Assembly (NCBI RefSeq): GCF_947487805.1
Contig: NZ_CANKXW010000002.1
Coordinates: forward strand, 620,001 to 684,000
Direction: 5' to 3'
DNA length: 64,000 nucleotides
Source of the DNA: an uncultured Tateyamaria sp.
GTDB taxonomy: Bacteria; Pseudomonadota; Alphaproteobacteria; Rhodobacterales; Rhodobacteraceae
Shown here: piece after piece, positions 8,674 through 16,475 of the stretch
How the letters are laid out: every line of letters starts with the position of its first letter
Position numbering within the stretch: position 1 is the first letter of the stretch
Position numbers and translations under genes: made by a program
The notes under the pieces: model-generated
What the model saw: only the letters and a program-made list of their open reading frames with translations
Told to the model about the DNA's origin: nothing
Database searches by the model: none

Positions 8674-9675
8674 ATGAGCGCGCTGACCTTTACCCCCGCA
8701 GGAATTTATTGCCCCGCCGGCGATTTCTATATCGACCCGTGGCGGCCCGTGGCGCGGGCGCTGATCACCCATGGCCACGCCGATCATGCGCGGTCGGGCA
8801 TGGGCGCTTATATGGCCACGGATATCGCGGCGCCGGTGATGCGGCATCGGTTGGGCGACATCGATATCGACACGGTGCGCTATGGTGAGGTGCGACAGAT
8901 CGGCGGCGCGCGCGTGTCGTTCCACCCCGCGGGCCACGTGCCCGGATCGGCCCAGATCCGCGTCGAGGTGGCGGGCGAGGTGTGGGTCGCGTCGGGGGAT
9001 TACAAACGTATGGATGACGGGCTGTCGACGCCATTCGAACCCGTACGCTGCCATCACTTCATCACCGAAAGCACCTTTGGCCTGCCGGTATTTCGCTGGC
9101 AGCCGCAGGACGAAATAGCGCAGCAGATCAACGGTTGGTGGCGGGACTGTGCGCAGGCGGGCAAGACGGCGTTTCTGGGCTGCTATGCCCTGGGCAAGGC
9201 GCAGCGGCTGATGTCGATGCTGGATCCGCAGATCGGCCCGATCCTCACGCATACGGCCATCGAGAACACCAATCAGGTGATGCGCGGCCAGGGTATCACG
9301 TTACCGGACACGGTCCGGGCCGGGCCTGATCTGGTGCCCAAGGATCATCCCGGAGCGATTGTGCTTGCGCCGCCCTCGGCGCTGGGATCGGCGTGGGCGC
9401 GCAAGTTTGGCACGCAGGAAACAGGCTTTGCGTCCGGGTGGATGGCGCTGCGCGGCATTCGGCGACGGCGTGCGGGGGATCGCGGCTTTGTCATTTCGGA
9501 TCATGCGGACTGGTCGGACCTTTTGGCGACGATCACTGAAACGGAGGCAGAAAATATATATGTCACCCATGGTTATACAGAGATCTTTACCCGCTACCTG
9601 AACGAAAACGGCTGGAATGCACGCGTTCTGGAGACCGAGTTTGGCGGCGAAGAGATAGAGGAAGACGCGGCATGA
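8674..9675 (+). CDS. Ligase-associated DNA exonuclease (metallo-beta-lactamase fold)
   Basis: The 333-residue protein has the metallo-beta-lactamase/beta-CASP motif THGHADHARSG with H33, H35, D37 and H38 as metal ligands. Downstream are FHPAGHVPGSAQ and FVISDHADW, the latter carrying further metal ligands. This is the ligase-associated exonuclease family, predicted to trim 3' ends in DNA repair. I chose the ATG at 8674 (MSALTFTPAG); the frame opens at 8653 without family similarity. Its stop overlaps the ligase start (ATGA at 9672-9675), which ties the two together. The Lhr-type helicase and PdeM phosphoesterase often found with this pair are absent here. Confidence 0.92.
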   Translation: MSALTFTPAGIYCPAGDFYIDPWRPVARALITHGHADHARSGMGAYMATDIAAPVMRHRLGDIDIDTVRYGEVRQIGGARVSFHPAGHVPGSAQIRVEVAGEVWVASGDYKRMDDGLSTPFEPVRCHHFITESTFGLPVFRWQPQDEIAQQINGWWRDCAQAGKTAFLGCYALGKAQRLMSMLDPQIGPILTHTAIENTNQVMRGQGITLPDTVRAGPDLVPKDHPGAIVLAPPSALGSAWARKFGTQETGFASGWMALRGIRRRRAGDRGFVISDHADWSDLLATITETEAENIYVTHGYTEIFTRYLNENGWNARVLETEFGGEEIEEDAA

Positions 9676-11264
9676 AGCAGTTCGCCGACCTCTTCAACGC
9701 CATAGATCAATCGACCAGGACCACGGTGAAGGTTTCGGCGCTGACCGACTATTTCCAATCGGCGCCCAAAGAGGACCGGATCTGGACCATCGCCATCTTT
9801 TCGGGGCGCAGACCGAAACGGGCGGTGACCACCACGCGGCTACGCGAATGGGGGGCCGAGGTGGCGGGCATTCCGCTGTGGCTGTTCGAAGAGGCCTATC
9901 CGATTGTGGGGGATCTGGCAGAGACGATTGCGCTGGTCCTGCCTCCGGCAGCAACTCATACTGATCTCGGGTTATCCCATTGGATCAACGCGTTGCGCGG
10001 CATTTCTCAGGCGGAAGAAGAAGATCGAAAGGCCTTTGTCCTCGATGCGTGGGCATCGCTGGATCCGACCCAACGGTTCCTGTTCAACAAGCTGCTGACC
10101 GGCGGGTTCCGCATCGGGGTCAGTCAAAAGCTGATGACCCGCGCACTGGCCCGCGCGACGGGGCGGGAAGAGCCGGAAATGGCGCATCGGCTGATGGGGG
10201 ATTGGGATCCGGCGTCGACCACATGGGAGCAGTTGATCCTGGAGGACGACCCGGCGGCGGCGGCCTCGCGGCCCTATCCGTTCTACTTGGCCTATGCGTT
10301 GGAGGGAGAGCCGGAAAATCTGGGCGCACCAACGGATTGGCAGGCGGAGTGGAAGTGGGACGGCATCCGGGGGCAGGTCATTTTGCGGGGTGGCGAACAC
10401 TTTGTCTGGTCGCGTGGCGAAGAGTTGATGACCGACCGCTTTCCCGAACTGGCCCGCATCCGCGATTTCCTGCCCGATGGTACGGTGCTGGATGGTGAAT
10501 TGCTGGCATGGGGGGACGGCGTACCGCAGAACTTCAACGCGTTGCAGAAACGGATCGGGCGCAAGACGGTGCCCAAGGCGCTGCTGCGCGATGCCCCGGT
10601 TATCCTTTACGCCTATGATCTGCTGGAATGGGGCGGTGTTGATTATCGGCAAGTTCCGCTTGCAGAACGTCGCGCAACCCTTGAGAAACTTTGTGAAACC
10701 CTGCCCACAGATGCGCCCGTGAAACTGTCACCGACGGTCGCGTTCGACCACTGGGACGCGCTGGCCGAGATCCGCGCCACTGCGCGCGACGCGCAGGCTG
10801 AGGGGCTGATGCTCAAGCGGCGCGACAGTCCCTATCTGACGGGGCGCAAGAAGGGGGATTGGTGGAAATGGAAGCTGGATCCGCTGACCATCGACGCGGT
10901 CATGATCTATGCGCAATCAGGGCACGGACGGCGCGCGAACCTGTTCACCGACTTTACCTTTGCGGTGTGGAACGGGAACGATCTGGTCCCGTTCACCAAG
11001 GCCTATTCCGGGCTGACCGACGAAGAATTCCGCAAGATCACCGCGTGGGTCAAAAAGAACACGCAGCAGCGGTTTGGCCCGGTGCGCCAGGTCACGCCGG
11101 AACATGTGTTCGAGATCGCGTTCGAGGGGATCCAGGCCTCGCCGCGACACAAATCTGGCGTTGCGCTGCGGTTTCCGCGTATGTCGCGGTGGCGGCACGA
11201 CAAGCCGATTCAAGAGGCCAACAGCCTCGATGACCTGAACCAGATGTTGGAGATCTATGGATAA
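9672..11264 (+). CDS. ATP-dependent DNA ligase (exonuclease-associated type)
   Basis: The 530-residue protein has an N-terminal ligase helical domain (about 1-200), then the adenylation domain with motif I EWKWDGIRGQ, where Lys228 is the nucleotidyl-accepting residue. Motif IV/V regions follow (AEGLMLKRRDSPYLTGRK, WWKWKLDP) and an OB-fold C-terminus ends with the RFPRMSRWRHDK motif. It seals DNA nicks using ATP, complementing the NAD-dependent LigA. It is coupled to the exonuclease upstream and overlaps the amidohydrolase downstream by 8 bp, giving a three-gene unit. Confidence 0.93.
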   Translation: MKQFADLFNAIDQSTRTTVKVSALTDYFQSAPKEDRIWTIAIFSGRRPKRAVTTTRLREWGAEVAGIPLWLFEEAYPIVGDLAETIALVLPPAATHTDLGLSHWINALRGISQAEEEDRKAFVLDAWASLDPTQRFLFNKLLTGGFRIGVSQKLMTRALARATGREEPEMAHRLMGDWDPASTTWEQLILEDDPAAAASRPYPFYLAYALEGEPENLGAPTDWQAEWKWDGIRGQVILRGGEHFVWSRGEELMTDRFPELARIRDFLPDGTVLDGELLAWGDGVPQNFNALQKRIGRKTVPKALLRDAPVILYAYDLLEWGGVDYRQVPLAERRATLEKLCETLPTDAPVKLSPTVAFDHWDALAEIRATARDAQAEGLMLKRRDSPYLTGRKKGDWWKWKLDPLTIDAVMIYAQSGHGRRANLFTDFTFAVWNGNDLVPFTKAYSGLTDEEFRKITAWVKKNTQQRFGPVRQVTPEHVFEIAFEGIQASPRHKSGVALRFPRMSRWRHDKPIQEANSLDDLNQMLEIYG

Positions 11265-12114
11265 CGCGCAGCCTCCATGCCCGCCGAACCGGCCCGCGAC
11301 GCCATTGCCGACAGGCGCATGGGACGCGCATGTACACATGTTGGGCGGGCCGCAACACCCGCTGTCGCCCAACCGCGCCCAGAACCCGGCACCGGGGCAT
11401 GATTTCGACGACTGGCTGGCCTTGTTCGACGCGCATCTGGACGCGCTTGGCTGTGCGCGGACCTTGATCGTGCATTCGATCCTTTATGGCACCGACAACG
11501 CGGTGACGCGCGACGCCGTGGCGGCACTGGGCGGGCGGGCCAAGGGGGTTGGGCTGCTGCCCGATGGGGCCACGCACGCACAGGTGCGCGCATTGGGACA
11601 GGACAACATGGTCGCGGTGCGCCTGAATTATGTGCATGGGGGTGTTCTGACGTGGGACGGCGCCAAGGCGATGGCGCCCGCGCTGGCCGATCAGGGCATG
11701 CACATTCAGATGCTGCTGCATGCGGATCAGCACATCGCACAGATTGCGGATGACGTCCGCGCCCTGCCCGTGCCGCTGGTGATTGATCACTGCGGCTGGC
11801 CCATGGACCTGACCCCCGACACACCGGCGATCGACACGCTGTGCAGTCTGCTGGCCGAGGGGCACGCCTATATCAAGCTGTCCGCGCCCTACCGGCTGGC
11901 GGCGGACATCGCGGGAGTCCAGCCGTTGATGCGGCGGTTGATCGATGCCAATCCGGATGCCTGTCTGTGGGGCTCTGACTGGCCGCACCTGATGCTGAAT
12001 GGGGCGGGCATGCCACGTGCCGCAGCGCTGGCTGATGGGCTGTCTGCGATCACGACTGCGGCAGAGCGCCAGAAAATCCACGTCGACACGCCCAACCGCC
12101 TCTTTGCGCCCTAG
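11257..12114 (+). CDS. Amidohydrolase-family TIM-barrel hydrolase
   Basis: The 285-residue protein belongs to the amidohydrolase_2 group (2-pyrone-4,6-dicarboxylate lactonase-like). It has WDAHVHMLGG near the N-terminus with the HxH metal motif, RLNYVHGG mid-barrel, VIDHCGWPMD, and the end-of-barrel CLWGSDWPHLML carrying the last metal-binding Asp. It overlaps the DNA ligase stop, but no functional link to repair is expected. The substrate is probably a small cyclic ester or carboxylate and cannot be fixed from sequence. The gene is followed by a short gap before pepF. Confidence 0.85.
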   Translation: MDNAQPPCPPNRPATPLPTGAWDAHVHMLGGPQHPLSPNRAQNPAPGHDFDDWLALFDAHLDALGCARTLIVHSILYGTDNAVTRDAVAALGGRAKGVGLLPDGATHAQVRALGQDNMVAVRLNYVHGGVLTWDGAKAMAPALADQGMHIQMLLHADQHIAQIADDVRALPVPLVIDHCGWPMDLTPDTPAIDTLCSLLAEGHAYIKLSAPYRLAADIAGVQPLMRRLIDANPDACLWGSDWPHLMLNGAGMPRAAALADGLSAITTAAERQKIHVDTPNRLFAP

Positions 12115-12179
12115 CGCCCCCTTGCCCCCATGCACCCTGCCCCATACCTATGGGCCAACGCGAAACAGAAGGTAATTCC

Positions 12180-14000
12180 ATGTTCCAACTCCCCTTTCCC
12201 GTCCGTGATGCCAACGCCGCCTCGGGAGATCAGCCGCTGGGCAATCTGCCGGAGTGGAACCTGGACGACCTTTATGCCAGTGAGGACGCGCCGGAGCTGA
12301 AACGCGATCTGGATTGGCTCGAAGAGGCGTGCAAGAGCTTTGCCGCGGATTACGAGAACAGGTTGGAGACGCTGGATGCGGCGGGCCTGCTGGACTGTAT
12401 CCAACGGCAAGAGCGCATCAATCAGGTGGCGGGGCGCATCATGTCTTATGCCGGGCTGCGGTATTACCAGCTGACCACCGATGCGGGCCGGGCCAAGTTC
12501 ATGTCCGACTGTCAGGAAAAGATCACCAACTTCACGACCCCGCTGGTGTTCTTCACGCTGGAGCTGAACCGGCTGGAGGATGATCACCTGTCGGGCCTGC
12601 TGGATCAGAATGCGGATCTGGCGCGCTACCGCCCGATCTTTGACAAGATCCGCGCGATGAAGCCTTACCAGCTGTCCGACGAGATGGAGAAATTCCTGCA
12701 CGATCTGGGCGTTGTGGGCGACGCGTGGGAGCGGCTGTTTGACGAGACGATTGCCGGGCTGACCTTTGATATCGACGGCGAGGCGCTGAACATCGAGGGC
12801 ACGCTGAATTTCCTGACCGATCCGGATCGCAAGAAGCGCGAAACGGCCGCGCGGGAACTCGCGGAGGTGTTTTCCGGCAATATCAAGACCTTTGCCCGTG
12901 TGCACAACACGCAGGCCAAGGAAAAGGAGATCCTGGACCGGTGGCGCGGTATGCCTACGGCGCAGACGGGGCGGCACCTGAGCAACCAGGTGGAGCCGGA
13001 GGTCGTCGAGGCCCTGCGCAACGCCGTGGTCGATGCCTATCCCAAGCTGAGCCACCGGTATTATGAGCTCAAGCGCAAGTGGCTGGGGCTGGAACGGATG
13101 CAGGTCTGGGACCGCAATGCGCCGCTGCCGATGGAAGACCCGCGCATCGTCGGCTGGGACGAGGCCGAGAAGACCGTGATGGACGCCTATAGCGCCTTTG
13201 ATCCGCGTATGGGCGATCTGGCGCAGCCGTTTTTCAAGAAAGGCTGGATCGATGCAGGGGTGAAGCCGGGCAAGGCGCCCGGTGCCTTTGCGCATCCGAC
13301 CGTGACGGACGTGCACCCTTATGTGATGCTGAACTACCTAGGCAAACCGCGGGACGTGATGACGCTGGCCCACGAGCTGGGCCACGGTGTGCACCAGGTT
13401 CTGGCCGCTGAACAGGGCGAGATGCTGTCCTCGACCCCGCTGACACTGGCCGAAACGGCCAGCGTGTTCGGCGAGATGCTGACCTTCCGCAAAATGCTGG
13501 ACGGGGCGCGCGATGACGCGCAGCGCAAGGTGATGCTGGCAGGCAAGGTCGAGGACATGATCAACACGGTTGTGCGCCAAATCGCGTTCTATGACTTTGA
13601 GTGCAAGCTGCACGCGGCGCGGCGTGGCGGTGAGTTGACGCCCGAAGACATCAACGCACTGTGGATGTCAGTGCAAGCCGAAAGCCTTGGGCCGGCCTTT
13701 GACTTCATGGAAGGGTACGAGACCTTCTGGGCCTATATCCCGCACTTCGTGCATTCGCCGTTCTACGTCTATGCCTATGCGTTTGGCGACGGTTTGGTGA
13801 ACGCGCTGTACTCGGTCTATGCCGAGGGTGCGACAGGGTTCGAGGACAAGTATTTCGACATGCTGCGCGCGGGCGGGTCCAAACATCACAAGGAATTGCT
13901 GGCTCCGTTTGGGCTTGATGCGTCTGACCCCAAATTCTGGGACAAGGGCCTGTCGATGATCTCGGGCTTTATCGACGAACTCGAAGCGATGGAGGGCTGA
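12180..14000 (+). CDS. pepF: M3-family oligoendopeptidase F (PepF)
   Basis: From the ATG at 12180 the product is 606 residues. I chose this start because GAAGGTAATT sits just upstream; an alternative ATG at 12150 lacks a ribosome site. The zinc motif LAHELGHGVHQVL has H398, E399 and H402. The third ligand Glu falls in the following TLAETASVFGE, and the C-terminal HFVHSPFYVYAYAFGDG is typical of the M3B clan. It is a cytoplasmic metallopeptidase that degrades short peptides. It converges on the gene at 14010 with a 9-bp gap. Confidence 0.94.
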   Translation: MFQLPFPVRDANAASGDQPLGNLPEWNLDDLYASEDAPELKRDLDWLEEACKSFAADYENRLETLDAAGLLDCIQRQERINQVAGRIMSYAGLRYYQLTTDAGRAKFMSDCQEKITNFTTPLVFFTLELNRLEDDHLSGLLDQNADLARYRPIFDKIRAMKPYQLSDEMEKFLHDLGVVGDAWERLFDETIAGLTFDIDGEALNIEGTLNFLTDPDRKKRETAARELAEVFSGNIKTFARVHNTQAKEKEILDRWRGMPTAQTGRHLSNQVEPEVVEALRNAVVDAYPKLSHRYYELKRKWLGLERMQVWDRNAPLPMEDPRIVGWDEAEKTVMDAYSAFDPRMGDLAQPFFKKGWIDAGVKPGKAPGAFAHPTVTDVHPYVMLNYLGKPRDVMTLAHELGHGVHQVLAAEQGEMLSSTPLTLAETASVFGEMLTFRKMLDGARDDAQRKVMLAGKVEDMINTVVRQIAFYDFECKLHAARRGGELTPEDINALWMSVQAESLGPAFDFMEGYETFWAYIPHFVHSPFYVYAYAFGDGLVNALYSVYAEGATGFEDKYFDMLRAGGSKHHKELLAPFGLDASDPKFWDKGLSMISGFIDELEAMEG

Positions 14001-14009
14001 GCACGGGCC

Positions 14010-14402
14010 TCAGGCCCCCTGCTCTGCCTCGGCCAGCACCTTGCGGGCGACGCGGAAACATTCCAAGGCCTGCGGGACGCCGCAATAGATGCCGATCACG
14101 TGGATGATGGCGCGGATTTCGTCGTGGCTGACCCCGTTGTTGATCGCGCCGCGGCAGTGGATTTCCCATTCGTGCATCTTGCCCAGCGCGCCGATCATCG
14201 ACAGGTTCATCATGGATCGCGTCTTGGCGTCGATCACATCATCGCCCCAGCCAAAGCCCCAGCACCATGTGGTCATCGCCTCCTGAAATGGCCGGGTAAA
14301 ATCGTCGGCGGCGGCGAGGTTGCGGTCCACATAGGCAGCGCCCAGCGTCGCCTTGCGCTGTTCCAGCCCCTTGAGGAACAGATCCTCGTCGAATGCGGTC
14401 AT
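14010..14402 (-). CDS. Carboxymuconolactone decarboxylase-family protein
   Basis: The 130-residue protein has the alpha-helical CMD/AhpD-like fold: TWCWGFGWGDDVIDAKTRS, LSMIGALGKMHEWEIHCRGA, and GVSHDEIRAIIHVIGIYCG, where the conserved Glu/His pair of the 4-carboxymuconolactone decarboxylase group is visible. It lacks an AhpD CxxC. The ATG at 14402 is preceded by AAGGA; an alternative at 14429 has none. It is the last gene of the RpiR-Rieske-CMD unit, only 35 bp after the Rieske gene, so it probably acts in the same pathway. Its exact reaction is unknown. Confidence 0.8.
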   Translation of the reverse strand: MTAFDEDLFLKGLEQRKATLGAAYVDRNLAAADDFTRPFQEAMTTWCWGFGWGDDVIDAKTRSMMNLSMIGALGKMHEWEIHCRGAINNGVSHDEIRAIIHVIGIYCGVPQALECFRVARKVLAEAEQGA

Positions 14403-14437
14403 GGTCTCTGATCCTTGTTCTGCGGGCATGTTCGTTT

Positions 14438-15523
14438 TCAGGCGCGGCCATCGATCGCCGCGCGCATCCAGCGTTGCAGATGCATGACCGGATGTTCGGA
14501 GTTCACGCCCCCCTTGGGGTCCACGACCAGCGGTCCGGGCACGTATCCGCGTGAGCGCAGGCCGCGATGCACGGATTCGACCAGATGGATGTCCTCTTCC
14601 ACCGTGGTTTCGCGGTCCTGCCGGGCCAGTTGCCGGATTTTCGCATCCTCGGCCCCGTCGACCGAATACCAGCCGCGCCAGACCACAACGTGATCAGCAT
14701 CCACCGCGCGCCAGTGATAGGTGTTCAGCACATTGCCCGGATAGACCTGAAACGAGAACATCGGCCACAGGAACCAGCTGGAATATTCGTGGCTGTGGGC
14801 AAAGCCGGAATTGATATCATAGGTCATGTCCTCGAGGCTTTGGCATTCGGTCGTGTGGCGCAGGCACATGCCCTGCGGCTGAATATCATAGGTTTCAGGC
14901 CGCACCACCCCATTGGCAAAGGTCGGGTGGTTCAGGGCGCAGTGATAGCATTCGGAATAGTTTTCGACCGACACCTTCCAATTGCAGTTCTCGGCGATCT
15001 CCACCCATTCCAGCGGCCTGAGATCGGCCCAGTTGGGCACCCAGTCTTCCAGTTCGGCACGGGCGTTTGGAAACCAGTCCTCCATCGGGGCAGCATCCGG
15101 GTCGAGATTGACGAAAACAAATCCGAGAAACTGTTCCACGCGCACTTGCGTCAGGCAGACTGACGCCATGTCAAAGCCCTCGACGGCCCTGAGGTTCGGG
15201 CCTGCGCGCAGCTGTCCGGTCAATTCATAGGTCCAGGCATGGTAGGGGCAGACCACCACGCGGGTTGTGCCGCGTCCCTCGACCAATTGGTGCGCGCGAT
15301 GCTGGCAGACATTGTAGAACACACGGATTTCATCATCACGGCCGCGAATGGCAAACAGGCTTTCGCCCGCGATCTCGAAGGTGGTGTACGCCCCTGGCGC
15401 CGGTACATCCGACACGTGGCAGCCAAATTGCCACGTGCTGGCAAGCAGGCCCGCGTTTTCGGCGCGAAACACCTGCGGATCGGTGTAATAGCGCGCCTCG
15501 AGCGATCTTACCGGCCCGGTCAT
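14438..15523 (-). CDS. Rieske [2Fe-2S] oxygenase alpha subunit (CntA/GbcA-like)
   Basis: The 361-residue protein carries the Rieske centre C73-x-H75 and C92-x2-H95, and a mononuclear iron site H194 and H199. The residue bridging the two centres is Glu191 (ECYHCALNH) in the same spacing as Glu205/His208/His213 of carnitine monooxygenase CntA, whereas most Rieske oxygenases have Asp. This fits a quaternary-ammonium N-demethylase or C-N cleaving enzyme. The ATG overlaps the RpiR stop (ATGA, 15520-15523) and GGAGG lies just upstream. No reductase partner gene is nearby, so electrons must come from an unlinked reductase. The substrate is not identified. Confidence 0.88.
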   Translation of the reverse strand: MTGPVRSLEARYYTDPQVFRAENAGLLASTWQFGCHVSDVPAPGAYTTFEIAGESLFAIRGRDDEIRVFYNVCQHRAHQLVEGRGTTRVVVCPYHAWTYELTGQLRAGPNLRAVEGFDMASVCLTQVRVEQFLGFVFVNLDPDAAPMEDWFPNARAELEDWVPNWADLRPLEWVEIAENCNWKVSVENYSECYHCALNHPTFANGVVRPETYDIQPQGMCLRHTTECQSLEDMTYDINSGFAHSHEYSSWFLWPMFSFQVYPGNVLNTYHWRAVDADHVVVWRGWYSVDGAEDAKIRQLARQDRETTVEEDIHLVESVHRGLRSRGYVPGPLVVDPKGGVNSEHPVMHLQRWMRAAIDGRA

Positions 15524-16407
15524 TTCTCCTCCGTATGATACATGCCCAGTTGGTGGCGCCGCGCATGGAATGTCTCGACACGTTCCACGATTTCGTCACT
15601 GGCGACCGCGACCACAAAGGACAGGAGTGTCTCGAGGAGCGCGATGATGCTGACGGAAGAAGGGAAGAACTGCGGTGTATCGACACTGACGACAAAGCCG
15701 TGATCCGCCATTCGCACGATGGGGCTGGCCGGGCTGTCGGACAGGGCGATGATGGTCATCCCCTGCGCGCGCGCGATCGACACGGCCTCGACCACTTCGG
15801 ACCGGTAGGGTTTGCAGGTGATCGCGATCAGCACATCGTTCTGATCCGCCCAGGCAAGATCGTCCACCGGGGTAGATCCGGGGCGCGGGATGGCGTGGAA
15901 TTCGGTCATCCCGGTCGACGCAAGATAGGTGAAGTTGCGGGCAACCGAATTGTTGACGCCCACTCCAAGGGTCAGCACACGCCGCGCGGACCAGATCGCA
16001 CGGGCCGCCGTTTCAAGATTATCCGTGGAGATGCCCGCGAATGTCTCTTCGATATTGGCCATGACGTCGCGGACCATATCGGCAAAAAGGCCGCCCAGGT
16101 CCCCCGATTTCGAGATATCCTGGAGCCAGCGCGCGCGGTCCGGGAAATCAGCAGCACCCCTGCGGATGGCCTCGCGGAATGGGGCGCGAAAATCCTCATA
16201 GCCTTCAAAACCCACCTGCCGCGCCATGCGCACCACGGTGTTCGGCTTGACGTTCGCGGCCTTGGCGATCTCGCGCACCGTCGAGACACCCACATCGCGC
16301 GGGTTCTCCAGCACATAGGTCGCGGCCTTGCGCGCCTCGGGGGTCAGTTCCGCCAGTTCGCCCGCCAGACGTTGCAGAATCGAGCTTGATACATTTGTCC
16401 CATTCAT
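15520..16407 (-). CDS. RpiR/MurR-family transcriptional regulator
   Basis: From the ATG at 16407 (MNGTNVSS) the product is 295 residues. It has an N-terminal HTH_6 domain (about 8-85, with STVREIAKAANVKPNTVVRMAR as helix-turn-helix) and a C-terminal SIS sugar-isomerase-like effector domain (about 125-265). Upstream codons to 16503 would run into the divergent gene. It is the first gene of an operon with the Rieske oxygenase and is divergent from the DMGDH-like gene across 68 bp, so it is the likely controller of both arms. A direct repeat at 16391 and 16421 is a candidate site. Confidence 0.88.
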   Translation of the reverse strand: MNGTNVSSSILQRLAGELAELTPEARKAATYVLENPRDVGVSTVREIAKAANVKPNTVVRMARQVGFEGYEDFRAPFREAIRRGAADFPDRARWLQDISKSGDLGGLFADMVRDVMANIEETFAGISTDNLETAARAIWSARRVLTLGVGVNNSVARNFTYLASTGMTEFHAIPRPGSTPVDDLAWADQNDVLIAITCKPYRSEVVEAVSIARAQGMTIIALSDSPASPIVRMADHGFVVSVDTPQFFPSSVSIIALLETLLSFVVAVASDEIVERVETFHARRHQLGMYHTEEK

Positions 16408-16430
16408 GATTGACGATGGTACTTTTGTCC
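16391..16430. promoter_or_regulatory. Direct repeat in the rpiR/DMGDH divergent promoter
   Basis: ACATTTGTCC (16391-16400) recurs as ACTTTTGTCC (16421-16430), 9 of 10 identical and exactly 30 bp apart (three helical turns). It straddles the RpiR start codon. It could be the RpiR operator; this is inference from position only. Confidence 0.3.
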
Positions 16431-16475
16431 GCTTAGCCTGTCGAGAGGAAAAGCGACTCGCAAAAGGACGTTCCA

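Noticed and set aside
14438-15523. Calling the Rieske protein carnitine monooxygenase CntA outright
   Set aside because: It shares the bridging Glu but no cntB is linked, and carnitine already has a separate operon at 53-56.6 kb.
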